From: an uncultured Lachnospiraceae bacterium
Lineage (GTDB): Bacteria > Bacillota > Clostridia > Lachnospirales > Lachnospiraceae
Length of the DNA stretch: 64,000 nt
Assembly (NCBI GenBank): GCA_902775555.1
Contig: CACYMQ010000001.1
Location: forward strand, 98,338-162,337
Direction of reading: 5' to 3'
This document shows positions 1 through 9,138 of this stretch, one piece after another (position 1 is the stretch's first letter; every line of letters begins with the position of its first letter). Position numbers and translations under genes: made by a program. The notes below the pieces were generated by a model. That model did no database searches and was not told the origin of the DNA. It was given only the letters and a program-made list of their open reading frames with translations.

Positions 1-680
1 AATGCCGCGGTAAATGCACTTTGAGAGGAAAATCCCAGTGAAAGCGCAATGGCCGATATGGGATAATCCGTATTCTGCAGGATGTTCTCAGCCGTGCGGA
101 TCTTCACGGAAAGGATATAGGCCTTGACCGTGACCCCGACCTCCCTGGAGAAGATCCGTGAGAAGTAACTGGGACTGAGCCCCTCCACCTCCGCCAGTCT
201 CTCCATCGTCAGTGATTCATGCAGGTGATCATAGATATAATCGATGGCATGATGCACATAGACAGAGTAAGGCGTCGGATTCTTCATGAGCTTCTGCATT
301 CTGGTAGCCAGATCCACCTGTGCCTGCCCCAGAAGGTCCAGCACCTCCTCTACCGACTTCGATTCATCCGCCCGCTGGATATAGATATCACTGATGGTAT
401 AGGCTTCCGCATGGGGCAGGCCTGCCTCTATGCACATGCGCGCGATCACCCCAAGAGATACCACCAGATGGTAGATGCTGTTTCTCAGCGGATTTTTCGA
501 CAGAACGCCCTTTCCGGCGAAGAAATCCTTCCGCACCTCTTCATAATTCTTTCGTACCGTATCCACTCTCCCGTTCACGATATCCGTATACCTGGAGAAT
601 TCCTTCCGGACATCGGTCCTGACAAAGCCTTCATCCCTTTGCAGGTACAGTCTGTAATCCAGTTCCTTACTTGTATTCAT
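1..680 (-). CDS. AraC-family transcriptional regulator (3' end outside window)
   Basis: Reads from ATG at 680 (MNTSKELDYRLY...) off the left edge; about 226 residues are visible. The N-terminal 130 residues match no sensor domain I can name. The C-terminal part, starting near YVHHAIDYIYDHLHESLTME, is a typical AraC/XylS helix-turn-helix: SPSYFSRIFSREVGVT is the first recognition unit and SAIALSLGFSSQSAFTAA the start of the second, cut by the window edge. GAGGGTGA stands just before the start. It is divergent from the MATE exporter at 851, which is the obvious candidate target (inference). The effector cannot be read from the sequence. Confidence 0.9.
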   Translation of the reverse strand, partial: MNTSKELDYRLYLQRDEGFVRTDVRKEFSRYTDIVNGRVDTVRKNYEEVRKDFFAGKGVLSKNPLRNSIYHLVVSLGVIARMCIEAGLPHAEAYTISDIYIQRADESKSVEEVLDLLGQAQVDLATRMQKLMKNPTPYSVYVHHAIDYIYDHLHESLTMERLAEVEGLSPSYFSRIFSREVGVTVKAYILSVKIRTAENILQNTDYPISAIALSLGFSSQSAFTAA

Positions 681-720
681 GTTCACCCTCATTTCATATC
701 ATGAACGGTTCCTTTTTTAC

Positions 721-749
721 ATTATGTCATGGATTTGTAAAAATAACAA
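721..749 (-). promoter_or_regulatory. Sigma-A-type promoter for the AraC regulator
   Basis: On the minus strand TTGTTA (744-749) and CATAAT (721-726) are separated by 17 bp, about 40 bp before the regulator start. It lies in the shared intergenic region with the MATE gene, so autoregulation and control of the exporter could both act here. Confidence 0.5.
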
Positions 750-850
750 TAGAATTGATAACACAAACTTTCAATTCATGTTTTAATCCACATAACGACC
801 CGCAGATATGACAGATCATTGCGGAAAAATGAAGGAAAGGCGGTAATCCC

Positions 851-2257
851 ATGAAAGCATCACCCGTATCCGATTTCACCAGTGGTAACAGTACAAAGCA
901 GATACTAGGGTTTTTCTGGCCTCTGCTTCTCACCAGTATGCTTCAACAGCTTTATAATTTTGTAGATACACTGATCGTAGGAAAGGGTCTGGGCGACAAT
1001 GCCCTGGCAGCCGTCGGAAATATGGGCTCCCTCTTCTTCCTTGTGATCGGCTTCTCCCTGGGACTGTCCAATGGCTTCGGTGTCCTCATCGCACAGAGCT
1101 TCGGCGCAAAGGACTATGACCGGCTCCGCAGAAATCTGGCCGCTACGATCCAGCTTGCAGCAGGGATCGCCGTATTTCTCACGGTAGCCAGCATCCTGTT
1201 CCTGCCCTTTGCTCTTCGTCTTTTAAACACCGATGAAGTGATCATGTCCGACAGTCTGCTGTATGGTTACATCGTACTCGGAGGTCTTTCCACCTCCATC
1301 CTGTATAATGTATCCTCCTGTATCCTTCGTTCGCTCGGAGACAGCAAGACACCGCTGAAGGCCATCATCGCATCTTCGATCCTGAACCTCGGACTGGACT
1401 CCTTCTTTATCTTTATCCTGAAGACCGGAGTGGAGGGCGCTGCCATTGCAACCGTGCTTTCCCAGGTGATCTCCTCTATGATCTGTATCCGGCAGCTGAG
1501 AAAGATCGAATTCATCCGGCTGAAGAAAAGCGATTTCAAAAATCAGTTTTCTCTTTATCTGGAATTATTGAAGAACGGCCTTCCCATGGCCTTCATGAAT
1601 TCCCTTACCGCCATCGGCTGTATGGTGGTCCAGTCCTTTGTAAATGACTACGGTGTCACCTACACAAGTGCATATTCCGTCTGCGGAAAATACAATAATC
1701 TCTTTATGAACCCTGCCTTCACTGCCGGAAATGCCATGAGTGCCTTTACGGGACAAAATCACGGAGCAGGAAACTATGTAAGGATCCGGGAAGGACTTCG
1801 AGTATGCCTCCGTATCGCATTTATCGCTTACCTGATCCTGGGAAGCGTTATGGTTCTCTTCCCGAGGACGCTTGCCACCTTCCTTCTGGAGGGTGAACAG
1901 CCGATCTCACTGGCCGTACAGTACTTCCCCATTACCGGAGTCAGTCTCATCGCAGTCGACTTCCTTTTCGTCTACCGAAGCGGTGTACAGGGTATGGGAC
2001 ATCCTTTCGTCCCCATGCTCTCCGGCATCATGGAAATGGTCATGCGGATCCTGGTCATCGTCCTCTTTATGGGTCAGATCGGTTTCCTGGCTACCGCCTT
2101 TGCAGAGACCGCAGCCTGGATCTCGGCGCTTCTCATCAACGTGATCGCCTTCTATCGTATCCTGCTTCCGCGGCTGTCCCGTGAGGATCCGGAACGAAGA
2201 TTCGGAAAGCATCCCAACCTCCGCTCCTTAAAAAGAGCCGTGGATCCCGCCCGATAA
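851..2257 (+). CDS. MATE-family multidrug efflux transporter
   Basis: 468 residues, the usual size for a MATE exporter, with about 12 hydrophobic segments in two similar halves. The N-terminal stretch QILGFFWPLLLTSMLQQLYN and the following VDTLIVGKGLGDNALAAVG are typical of the MepA/DinF-like branch, which exports organic cations or drugs using a Na+ or H+ gradient. GGAAAGG precedes the start. It is divergent from an AraC-type regulator and is followed by a bidirectional terminator. A second MATE gene lies at 37661; the two are clearly different proteins. The substrate cannot be told from sequence. Confidence 0.9.
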   Translation: MKASPVSDFTSGNSTKQILGFFWPLLLTSMLQQLYNFVDTLIVGKGLGDNALAAVGNMGSLFFLVIGFSLGLSNGFGVLIAQSFGAKDYDRLRRNLAATIQLAAGIAVFLTVASILFLPFALRLLNTDEVIMSDSLLYGYIVLGGLSTSILYNVSSCILRSLGDSKTPLKAIIASSILNLGLDSFFIFILKTGVEGAAIATVLSQVISSMICIRQLRKIEFIRLKKSDFKNQFSLYLELLKNGLPMAFMNSLTAIGCMVVQSFVNDYGVTYTSAYSVCGKYNNLFMNPAFTAGNAMSAFTGQNHGAGNYVRIREGLRVCLRIAFIAYLILGSVMVLFPRTLATFLLEGEQPISLAVQYFPITGVSLIAVDFLFVYRSGVQGMGHPFVPMLSGIMEMVMRILVIVLFMGQIGFLATAFAETAAWISALLINVIAFYRILLPRLSREDPERRFGKHPNLRSLKRAVDPAR

Positions 2258-2303
2258 AAACCAAAGCAGTTTTCTTTTCCAAAGCATGCGCCTTAGGCGC
2301 AAA

Positions 2304-2332
2304 AAAAGAGGCGGCTGACAACCGTCTCTTTT
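2304..2332. terminator. Bidirectional intrinsic terminator
   Basis: Arms AAAAGAGGCGG and CCGTCTCTTTT pair over 11 bp with one wobble and a 7-nt loop. Each arm gives a U-run on its own strand. It sits between the convergent MATE and GNAT genes. Confidence 0.8.
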
Positions 2333-2380
2333 CCCTTTTGTTCTTCTCAAAGTGGCTTTCCTTTTTGCCGCCGATTTTCT

Positions 2381-2833
2381 TTACAGGCGCTTCTCTTCAC
2401 CGCCGTCCTCTTCATGCAGATACATGATCATCCCCGGGCCGAGATTCGGTGTGGGACGTGCGATGAAGCCGTTCTTCTCATAGAATTTCTCCCTCCCCTT
2501 GGCACACATCAGCGTAAACATCAGCTCCTCTCCCGGTTCCAGGATCCGGGCCGCTTCTTCTCTGAGATGCCGGATCAGTTCGGAACCGATCCCCCGCCCA
2601 TGATAGTCCGGACGCACGATCAGATCCTGGATATTCATGATCACAAGAAGATCTCCTACCAGCCGGCCCATGCCGACAACCTCACCGGTCTCCGTATCCG
2701 TAGCACATACCATAGCCTTACAGCCGTTGATGGCCGCATCCACCTGTCGGGGAGAAAGCGACTTCCATCCGACGGATGCCCGAAGTCCCAGATACTCCTC
2801 CACCGATAATCTTCGAAATGTATACTCGATCAT
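2381..2833 (-). CDS. GNAT-family N-acetyltransferase
   Basis: 150 residues covering a complete GNAT fold. The acetyl-CoA-binding motif A is visible as [20 protein letters not shown], preceded by the GMGRLVGD strand, and [11 protein letters not shown] is the usual C-terminal beta-bulge region. The start ATG overlaps the hisF stop (ATGA), so it is translationally coupled to hisF; no strong Shine-Dalgarno is needed or seen. The substrate is unknown. Nothing in the protein ties it to histidine synthesis, so the coupling may be only for expression. Confidence 0.9.
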   Translation of the reverse strand: MIEYTFRRLSVEEYLGLRASVGWKSLSPRQVDAAINGCKAMVCATDTETGEVVGMGRLVGDLLVIMNIQDLIVRPDYHGRGIGSELIRHLREEAARILEPGEELMFTLMCAKGREKFYEKNGFIARPTPNLGPGMIMYLHEEDGGEEKRL

Positions 2834-3591
2834 AAACGTACGGATACACCTCTCTCACGAAGCGCTTCCTTTACCTCCCTTATCTCCAGTTCTTTAAAAT
2901 GGAACAACGATGCCGCCAGTGCGGCGTCTGCCTTTCCTTCGGTTACAGCATCATAAAAATGATCTACGGTACCGGCACCACCGGATGCGATCACCGGAAC
3001 GGAGACTGCCTCCGAGACAGCTCTCGTCAGTTCGATATCATAACCCGCCTTGGTACCGTCACAGTCCATGCTGGTAAGAAGGATCTCGCCTGCTCCCAGA
3101 CGGTCTGCATTTGCAGCCCATTCCACGGCATCGATCCCGCAGTCCAGCCGGCCGCCATGCTTGTAAATGGTCCAGCCCGTACCATCCTCCCGGCGCTTGG
3201 CATCGATCGCAACCACCACACACTGGCTGCCGAATTTGTCTGCCGCCTCCGAGATCAGTTCCGGATGATCGATCGCTGCCGAATTGACGGCGATCTTATC
3301 CGCTCCCTCACGCAGGATCGCACGGAAATCCTCCACCGTCCGGATCCCACCGCCTACGGTGAAAGGGATAAAGACCGTTTCGGCAACGCGTCGTACCATA
3401 TCGGCTACAATGGCCCGGCGGTCACTGGATGCCGTGATGTCCAGGAATACCAGTTCATCCGCGCCCGCCGCATCATAGGCGATCCCGCATTCCACCGGGT
3501 CCCCCGCATCGATAAGATTTACAAAATTGATCCCTTTTACTACCCGTCCGTCCTTCACGTCCAGGCAGGGAATAATGCGTTTTGTATGCAT
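2830..3591 (-). CDS. hisF: Imidazole glycerol phosphate synthase, cyclase subunit HisF
   Basis: (beta/alpha)8-barrel subunit that uses ammonia from HisH to turn PRFAR into imidazole glycerol phosphate and AICAR in histidine synthesis. The catalytic aspartates are seen as Asp11 ([11 protein letters not shown]) and the Asp of VVAIDAKR; both phosphate-binding loops (TVGGGIR, ASGGAG) are intact. I start at 3591 (MHTKRII) because GGAG lies 6 nt upstream. The upstream in-frame ATG at 3603 overlaps that ribosome-binding site. It lies 31 nt after hisH, and its stop overlaps the GNAT start. No other his genes are in the window. Confidence 0.97.
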   Translation of the reverse strand: MHTKRIIPCLDVKDGRVVKGINFVNLIDAGDPVECGIAYDAAGADELVFLDITASSDRRAIVADMVRRVAETVFIPFTVGGGIRTVEDFRAILREGADKIAVNSAAIDHPELISEAADKFGSQCVVVAIDAKRREDGTGWTIYKHGGRLDCGIDAVEWAANADRLGAGEILLTSMDCDGTKAGYDIELTRAVSEAVSVPVIASGGAGTVDHFYDAVTEGKADAALAASLFHFKELEIREVKEALRERGVSVRL

Positions 3592-3622
3592 GATATTCTC
3601 CATTTCCGAAATACGATCGTAC

Positions 3623-4228
3623 CTATAATGCGATAAAATTCTTCAGGATCCCCAGTCCCACATCGGAGCTCTTCTCCGGATGAAACTGGCAGGCATATAC
3701 ATTTCCGGCCTCTACTGCCGCATCAATGGATACCCCGTACTCTGTCGTGGCCGCTACTTCCTTTCGGTCAGCCGCTTCCAGGTAATAAGAATGAACGAAA
3801 TAGACGTAACTGTGATCCGGTATCCCCCGGAACAAACGGGAATCCGGATGAATGGAAATGTCATTCCATCCGATCTGGGGAACCTTTCGTCCTTCGCCCT
3901 CCGGTATCCGGCGGATCTTTCCCTTCAAAAGTCCCAGGCCCTGAACACCCGGACTCTCCTCACTCTCTTCGAACAGAAGCTGTAGTCCCAGACAGATCCC
4001 GAGGAAGGGTTTACCCGTAGCCGCAAATTCGCGGACCACCTCCGAAAGCCCGTATCCCTTCAGCTTCTCCATCGCATCTCCGAAGGAGCCTACTCCCGGA
4101 AGCACGGCCCTGTCCGCCGACAGGATCACCTCCCTGTCTCTGGTGAGCACCGCCTCCTGTCCGAGATACTGCAGTGCCTTTTGAACACTTTTTATATTTC
4201 CGGCATCATAATCGATGATCGCAATCAT
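3623..4228 (-). CDS. hisH: Imidazole glycerol phosphate synthase, glutaminase subunit HisH
   Basis: 201-residue class I glutamine amidotransferase that supplies ammonia to HisF. The oxyanion motif [10 protein letters not shown], nucleophile Cys79 (GICLGLQLL), and the His183/Glu185 pair (HPEKS) are all present. The ATG at 4228 ([11 protein letters not shown]) has GAGAGG 8 nt upstream; a TTG two codons earlier falls in that leader. It forms a short operon hisH-hisF-GNAT, away from a full his operon. The intact catalytic residues in both subunits favour true histidine synthesis over a specialised glycan role. Confidence 0.96.
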   Translation of the reverse strand: MIAIIDYDAGNIKSVQKALQYLGQEAVLTRDREVILSADRAVLPGVGSFGDAMEKLKGYGLSEVVREFAATGKPFLGICLGLQLLFEESEESPGVQGLGLLKGKIRRIPEGEGRKVPQIGWNDISIHPDSRLFRGIPDHSYVYFVHSYYLEAADRKEVAATTEYGVSIDAAVEAGNVYACQFHPEKSSDVGLGILKNFIAL

Positions 4229-4281
4229 TTCCAAAACCTCTCATATATCCCGCTAAGAATATTCCGCTCTAAAATCATCAC

Positions 4282-4316
4282 GGGGACAGGCCCGTCACAT
4301 ACACAGGTCTGTCCCC
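4282..4316 (-). terminator. Possible terminator after the DUF6465 gene
   Basis: GGGGACAG pairs with CTGTCCCC (8 bp, extendable by further imperfect pairs). The following minus-strand T-run is weak (GATGATTTTAG), so it may be a leaky terminator or a leader hairpin for hisH. Confidence 0.4.
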
Positions 4317-4343
4317 ATGGATCACAGAATGTCCTCTTTCCTC

Positions 4344-4562
4344 TTAGAAGTCATTCTGCGTGTTGATGATATGGAAGGAACCGGCTTCATCACCGTTGAA
4401 TACATAATAAACCTTGTCCTCCTCCGGCTTCAGATAAAGCGCAATACTTGTAAGGTCTGCTTCTTTCTTTCCGCTGTCCGTCCAGATCTTCTTCGCAGTC
4501 TTTACAAGCTCATCCTGGCTTACCTGCTCACCATAAAACTCAACATAAACTGAAGTCTTCAT
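4344..4562 (-). CDS. DUF6465 family small protein
   Basis: 72 residues. The opening MKTSVYVEFYGEQVSQDELV and the pattern ALYLKPEEDKVYYVFNGDEAG match the small DUF6465 proteins common in Lachnospiraceae; the function of the family is not known. It is predicted to be a soluble alpha/beta protein with no signal peptide. GGAGG lies 8 nt before the start, and a near-consensus promoter stands just upstream, so it should be well expressed on its own transcript. Confidence 0.75.
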   Translation of the reverse strand: MKTSVYVEFYGEQVSQDELVKTAKKIWTDSGKKEADLTSIALYLKPEEDKVYYVFNGDEAGSFHIINTQNDF

Positions 4563-4604
4563 GTCAACGCCTCCTATAGGAATTACAAATAACTCTGTGC
4601 ATAT

Positions 4605-4633
4605 ATATTACCGATATCTGCAAAAAATGTCAA
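4605..4633 (-). promoter_or_regulatory. Strong sigma-A promoter for the DUF6465 gene
   Basis: Minus strand: perfect TTGACA (4628-4633), 17-bp spacer, TAATAT (4605-4610). The expected leader is about 35 nt and ends in TAGGAGG before the start codon. Confidence 0.8.
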
Positions 4634-4673
4634 TACTGAAGGATTCCTTTTGCCCTCCGGAAAGGATCTGTAC

Positions 4674-6101
4674 TCACTGTTCCTCTTCCGTCAGCTGCTT
4701 TACGATCTCATCAAAATGCATACCATGGGAGGCCTTCAACAGTGCCACATCCCCGGATCCGAGTTCGTTCTTCAGCAGTGCAACTGCATCCGAAAGGGTA
4801 TCAAAGGAATCCACTCTGAGTTCCGGCAGAGCCTCCTTCGCATGTGCCGCCAGGGCCTTGGCCAGCGTTCCCACTGTTACCAGGCGTTGGATATTCAGTC
4901 CGGCAAATGCATCACCTACGGATTCATGAAGCTCCTTTTCGAGACTTCCCAGTTCAAACATATCTCCGAGTACGGCCCAGTGTACCCCCTTCGATGCATG
5001 ATCGGACAGTACCTTCAGCGCCGCCTTTACGGAATCCGGGCTTGCATTATAAGTATCATCGATCACTACCGCACCGCCTGCGGTTCTTTTGGTCAGCTGA
5101 CGCATGGGCTGAAACTCCGAAAGGCCCTTGGCAGCGGCTTCCGGATCCATACCCAGATAATCACAGATCGCCATGGCGACCACTGCATTTCGTACATTAT
5201 GATCCCCTGCCACCGGAAGCCGGACAGGGATCACCTTCTCCTCATGACAGTAATCAAAGGCTACACCGTCTCCGTCTCCCCGGAGATTATCCGCCCGGTA
5301 TTCCGCATCCCCGGCCAGTCCGTAGTAATAAAGCTCCTTTGCGGTGACGTGTCCCTTCACCTCACGGAGCATGGGATCATCCGCATTCAGGAAAAGCACG
5401 GTATCCTGCGATGCCACCTTCAGTTTCTCGCTTCGGATCACCTCTCTTGTACCGAAGTACTCCATATGACATACCCCGATCATGGTACATACTGCGATCT
5501 CGGGACGTGCAACATACTGAAGGATATCCATCTCTCCGATCCGGTCGATCCCCATTTCCAGAACCGCAACCTCTGATGGCTGATCCAGCATACGGCTTGT
5601 GGTGATGGGAACCCCGTAACGGGAGTTCAGATTGCCCGGAGTCTCATATACTTCGCGGGTACTGCTGAGAGCCGTAGAGATCATCCGCCGGGTGGTGGTC
5701 TTTCCCACGCTTCCCGTAACACCGATCACGGTTGGTTCATACTGCATCCGGATATACGCTCCCACATCCTGAAGTGCCTTCTCCGTATCTTTCACACGGA
5801 TCAGGAGATCCCCTCTTTCTACTGCCTCCGCCATCAGCTCCTCTGTCGGATACAGCTGTTCGGGATCCAGAGATGTAAATGCAACGGCAGCTTTCTTCAT
5901 GGCTCCCGGCAGGAACCTGTGCCCATCGGTATTCTCTCCGGCCAGGGGAACGAACAGATCCCCTTCCTTTATGATACGGGAGTCGATACAGATGTCCGAT
6001 ACCCGTTGTTCGGCGGCTTCTCCCTCTTCCTCCTCACCCTTCATACAGATCAGGGTTCCTTCGGTTGCTCTTTCTATGTCACGTATGGTGATGTTCTTCA
6101 T
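4674..6101 (-). CDS. murF: UDP-MurNAc-tripeptide--D-alanyl-D-alanine ligase
   Basis: 475 residues, normal for MurF, the cytoplasmic ligase that adds D-Ala-D-Ala to the peptidoglycan precursor. The ATP P-loop is GVTGSVGKTTT (residues 127-137). The central domain has the AVLEMGIDRIGEMDIL and NADDP segments, and the C-terminal domain carries VIDDTYNASPDSVKAAL. A short acidic insert, EEEEGEAAEQ, sits at residues 23-32. GAAAGG precedes the start. It lies 63 nt downstream of a DJ-1/PfpI gene in the same direction and is probably cotranscribed with it. Confidence 0.96.
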   Translation of the reverse strand: MKNITIRDIERATEGTLICMKGEEEEGEAAEQRVSDICIDSRIIKEGDLFVPLAGENTDGHRFLPGAMKKAAVAFTSLDPEQLYPTEELMAEAVERGDLLIRVKDTEKALQDVGAYIRMQYEPTVIGVTGSVGKTTTRRMISTALSSTREVYETPGNLNSRYGVPITTSRMLDQPSEVAVLEMGIDRIGEMDILQYVARPEIAVCTMIGVCHMEYFGTREVIRSEKLKVASQDTVLFLNADDPMLREVKGHVTAKELYYYGLAGDAEYRADNLRGDGDGVAFDYCHEEKVIPVRLPVAGDHNVRNAVVAMAICDYLGMDPEAAAKGLSEFQPMRQLTKRTAGGAVVIDDTYNASPDSVKAALKVLSDHASKGVHWAVLGDMFELGSLEKELHESVGDAFAGLNIQRLVTVGTLAKALAAHAKEALPELRVDSFDTLSDAVALLKNELGSGDVALLKASHGMHFDEIVKQLTEEEQ

Positions 6102-6164
6102 TTTCTTCCTTTCATGGTCATTCTTCTATTACCGGGTCAGATGCTGCAAGATCCCGGTCGGTCA

Positions 6165-6728
6165 TTATACGATCGCGCGCGGGTACAGAACCTGATTTGC
6201 GATCTCCTGTGCCTTTTCGGGCGATACCAGGATTTCGATCATCTTCAGTCCGAAATCCATAGCCGTTCCCATACCGCGGCTGGTTACAAACTGTCCGTCG
6301 ATGGTTACCGTCTGCACGGCTCCGGTCCACTCCGCACCCAGCAGCTCCTCTTCCTTTCCGGGATAACAGGTTGCCTTCTTTCCTTCCAGAAGTCCCATCA
6401 GCCCGTAGACGGTGGGCGCCGCGCAGATAGCCGTAAGGTATTTTCCCGCATCCTTATGGATCCGGATCTGCTCTGCCACTTCCTTACTCTCCTTCAGATT
6501 TGCGGTTCCCTTCAGGCCTCCCGGAAGGAATATGGCATCCGCAGTCTCACTGATCTTTGATATGGTCGTATCCGCCGTTACCGGAAGCCCGTGGGAGCTT
6601 ACCACTACCGGATCCTCCGTAATGGAAACCGTAACCACTTCCACTCTTGCTCTTCGAAGCAGATCGATGGGTACCACAGCTTCACTTTCTTCAAATCCTT
6701 CTGCAAGAAATACATATACTTTACTCAT
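6165..6728 (-). CDS. DJ-1/PfpI family protein
   Basis: 187 residues, the usual DJ-1 length. The nucleophile-elbow cysteine is Cys102 in LTAICAAPTVYG, with the conserved N-terminal acidic site in LAEGFEESEAVVP. Family members act as glyoxalase III, deglycase-like or chaperone-like proteins; the exact activity cannot be assigned here. AAAGGAG precedes the start. It stands first in a two-gene unit with murF and is divergent from the CYTH gene. Confidence 0.9.
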   Translation of the reverse strand: MSKVYVFLAEGFEESEAVVPIDLLRRARVEVVTVSITEDPVVVSSHGLPVTADTTISKISETADAIFLPGGLKGTANLKESKEVAEQIRIHKDAGKYLTAICAAPTVYGLMGLLEGKKATCYPGKEEELLGAEWTGAVQTVTIDGQFVTSRGMGTAMDFGLKMIEILVSPEKAQEIANQVLYPRAIV

Positions 6729-6826
6729 AGCCTTCTCCTTTTCTTCCTTCTCTTATTCTTTTCTTCCCCGACTTATCCCCTTATTCTTCGTTGTTATTCC
6801 GCATTTCCTTCCGTGTCCGCTCCGTC

Positions 6827-6855
6827 TTGCGGAGCATTCCCACCTAGTATATAAT
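6827..6855 (+). promoter_or_regulatory. Sigma-A promoter for the CYTH gene
   Basis: TTGCGG (6827-6832), 17-bp spacer, consensus TATAAT (6850-6855), about 44 bp before the start codon, with an AACGAGG ribosome-binding site in between. Confidence 0.75.
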
Positions 6856-6898
6856 GGAACAGGTTAAAAGTCAAAGTCACGCTAACGAGGTATGAATC

Positions 6899-7405
6899 AT
6901 GGAAATCGAACGTAAATATCTGGCAGACCCATCCGGTCTCTCCCTGTCTTCGTATCCGAAGAAGGAGCTGTCTCAGGGATACATTTCCACCGATCCGGTG
7001 ATCCGGATCCGGAGAAGTGATGAATCCTACATACTGACCGTTAAGTCCGACGGACTGATCGCCCGTCAGGAGTATGAGATCCCTCTTTCAGCGGAACAAT
7101 ACGAACGTCTTTCAGACAAAGTAGAGGGCATTTGCATCAGTAAGACCAGATATCTGATCCCCTGGGAGGATGGCCGTCTTACCATAGAGCTGGATCTCTT
7201 CCATGGAGCGCTTACCGGCCTGGTCTATGCGGAAGTGGAATTTCCCACTCTTGAGGCTGCCGAAGCCTTCACACCACCTTCCTGGTTTCTCCGGGAGGTA
7301 ACCGAGGATGGAGCCTTCACAAATGCCGCCATCAGCCGCCTTGCTCCTTCGGAGATCCCCGCCTTCCTGAAGAAGGCAGCCTGCGGTCCGGATAATCCGA
7401 ACTGA
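6899..7405 (+). CDS. CYTH domain protein (triphosphate tunnel fold)
   Basis: 168 residues. The ExExK signature opens the protein (MEIERKYL: Glu2, Glu4, Lys6), followed by strand motifs RIRRSDESYILTVKS and YEIPL, and TIELDLFHGALTGLVYAEVEF in the second half. CYTH proteins bind triphosphates with a divalent metal; bacterial ones are mostly inorganic triphosphatases or thiamine-triphosphatase-like enzymes, less often class IV adenylate cyclases. The short single-domain form here points to a triphosphatase (inference). It has its own promoter and is convergent with the DUF1189 gene, the two stops being 13 nt apart. Confidence 0.88.
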   Translation: MEIERKYLADPSGLSLSSYPKKELSQGYISTDPVIRIRRSDESYILTVKSDGLIARQEYEIPLSAEQYERLSDKVEGICISKTRYLIPWEDGRLTIELDLFHGALTGLVYAEVEFPTLEAAEAFTPPSWFLREVTEDGAFTNAAISRLAPSEIPAFLKKAACGPDNPN

Positions 7406-7418
7406 TATCCGATACCCT

Positions 7419-8330
7419 TTATTCGTCTGTGGAGTATCGGGAATAAGGTGCAAATGTCTTAAAGATAAAATGCAGGGTGATAAAGATCCCTACCATGGAT
7501 ACAATGGTACCCGGAAGATACCCGCCGGTGGCACTGTTTACATTTACAAGCAGGATCCCTATCGTCTGGGCATAGAAGCAGAGACGGAATACATTTCCGG
7601 TATTCAGTCCCAGACCGGTTCTCTTTGCGATGGAATTGGCGATCAGCATATAAAGCAGCGAGGCTAGAAGATACTTCGCGAGGTGAAAGACCAGCATGAA
7701 CAGTCCGCCCAGGATCAGGGCCATATAGAAGCCCGGGATCGCCCGGATCAGCATCTTTCGATCAAAGCCTTCCGGGAAGAATTCATCGATCCTGCCCTCC
7801 ACAAGTACCTGTTTCAGGCCGTTCTGCGTAAGGACGGCCTGTACCTTTCTGGAACCGATGGCGAAGGTGAGCTCACGGTTTCCCAGCTTCTCCTTATCTA
7901 CCTCCGCGCTTTCCGTATCGACAACGATCTCATAGGTCCCAAGATTGATCGTAAAGGGTTTTTCCGCTTTCAGAACGCTCTGCTGCACTGAGAAATCAGG
8001 GATCTGGTTCTCAAAAAGATCATTAAGCCCGCCCACGTGGATCAGGGTCGCAGCGACCGGGATCACGTAAAGCATCAGCGTCAGGATCATACCCATAAAA
8101 AAAACATAAAGGACAAATCGTCCCGTCTTAAGCTGGGACAGTCCGATCAGCTGTTTGGGACTCACTATGGAGATCCGCAGCTGTTCGATCAAAGAGCAGC
8201 GTTCCGGAACCTCAAAATCCAGTGAGGACTTCGGGGACTCCGGACCATCCCCCGGTTCGGGATCCTTCTCCGGTTCCGGGTACTCTCCTTCATATTTCTT
8301 TCTTTCTTCATCATTCAGATAGCTTTTCAT
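7419..8330 (-). CDS. DUF1189-like membrane protein
   Basis: 303 residues. An N-terminal cytosolic stretch rich in Glu and Pro (residues 8-43) precedes LIEQLRISIVSPKQL, the usual DUF1189 entry, then a membrane helix at about 71-96, an extracellular beta-rich domain, and three or four helices in the last 100 residues. The function of the family is not established. The start overlaps the stop of the HAD gene (ATGA), so it is the last gene of the riboflavin transcription unit. Assignment to DUF1189 rests on length, topology and the SPKxL motif only. Confidence 0.65.
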   Translation of the reverse strand: MKSYLNDEERKKYEGEYPEPEKDPEPGDGPESPKSSLDFEVPERCSLIEQLRISIVSPKQLIGLSQLKTGRFVLYVFFMGMILTLMLYVIPVAATLIHVGGLNDLFENQIPDFSVQQSVLKAEKPFTINLGTYEIVVDTESAEVDKEKLGNRELTFAIGSRKVQAVLTQNGLKQVLVEGRIDEFFPEGFDRKMLIRAIPGFYMALILGGLFMLVFHLAKYLLASLLYMLIANSIAKRTGLGLNTGNVFRLCFYAQTIGILLVNVNSATGGYLPGTIVSMVGIFITLHFIFKTFAPYSRYSTDE

Positions 8331-9121
8331 TTTCCAAATAAACCATAATGGGCCAGGGCCTTGCGGATCCCCTCCTGCTCTACACCGGTGGTCACATACT
8401 CAGCGGTGCGGCGGCAGAGCTCGCTTCCCTGCTCCATACAGACGGAATGTGCCGCATACTGCAGCATTTCCAGATCGTTATTGCTGTCTCCGAAGGCATA
8501 ACTGCTGCTGAACGGGAGGTCAAAATACTCCAGAAGGAACTGCATGCCCGTAGCCTTCGAATGTCCCTCCTGCTCCACTTCAAAGAAACCCACACCCCGG
8601 TCGATATAGCGGAAAGACCCCTGTATCTCTTTCTTAAAACGTTCCGTATCACTGGTCTCGTCATACCATCCGGAGAATTTGTCAAACCGGAAGTCCTCCG
8701 CCAGGATATCTGACAGATAAGGTTTTCCGGACGTTTTCAGTTCCTCCGCAAGGGGCCGGATATACGGGAGCCTCACCTCGGGATCGTACCCTGAGATCTC
8801 CGCATGCTCAAAAAATGCCTGCATGTTGCATTCCCGGCAGACCATCGCCAGCCGGTGGCAGAGCTCCTTCGAAACCGTACTGTGATACAGGACTTCTCCA
8901 TGGTATTCGATATAGCTTCCGCACCCGCAGACCATTCCGTCGAATTCTGTCTCCTTCAGGATGGGATCCACATTACACCGGACTCTTCCCGTATTGATAA
9001 ATATAAGATTCCCGGCCAGGCGGGCAGCCTGCAGGGCCGCCTTCGCATCTGCCGGGAATACCTTCCTCTCATCCTCGGTAATGAGGGTTCCGTCTATATC
9101 GAAAAAAAGAAGATTTCGCAT
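8327..9121 (-). CDS. HAD-IIB (Cof-type) phosphatase in the riboflavin operon
   Basis: 264 residues. HAD motif I is FFDIDGTLI (nucleophile Asp8, acid/base Asp10), motif II lies in FINTGR, and motif IV is GDSNNDLEM near 211-219. The cap insert between them is the Cof/IIB type. AAAGGAG precedes the start, 17 nt after the ribH stop. Cof-type HADs of other Firmicutes (B. subtilis YcsE, YwtE, YitU) dephosphorylate 5-amino-6-ribitylaminouracil 5'-phosphate. Its place directly after ribH makes it a good candidate for that step here (inference). Confidence 0.9.
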   Translation of the reverse strand: MRNLLFFDIDGTLITEDERKVFPADAKAALQAARLAGNLIFINTGRVRCNVDPILKETEFDGMVCGCGSYIEYHGEVLYHSTVSKELCHRLAMVCRECNMQAFFEHAEISGYDPEVRLPYIRPLAEELKTSGKPYLSDILAEDFRFDKFSGWYDETSDTERFKKEIQGSFRYIDRGVGFFEVEQEGHSKATGMQFLLEYFDLPFSSSYAFGDSNNDLEMLQYAAHSVCMEQGSELCRRTAEYVTTGVEQEGIRKALAHYGLFGK

Positions 9122-9138
9122 CCGTTCTCCTTTGGATC

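Noticed and set aside
2286..2300. GCGCC-TTA-GGCGC hairpin as a separate terminator
   Set aside because: It lacks a T-run on either strand in the right place (followed by an A-run on the plus strand); the neighbouring 2304-2332 hairpin explains termination.
2381..4228. Specialised glycan-modifying HisHF pair, because no other his genes are present and a GNAT is coupled
   Set aside because: All catalytic residues of both subunits match the histidine enzymes; dispersed his genes are common, and no glycan genes surround them.
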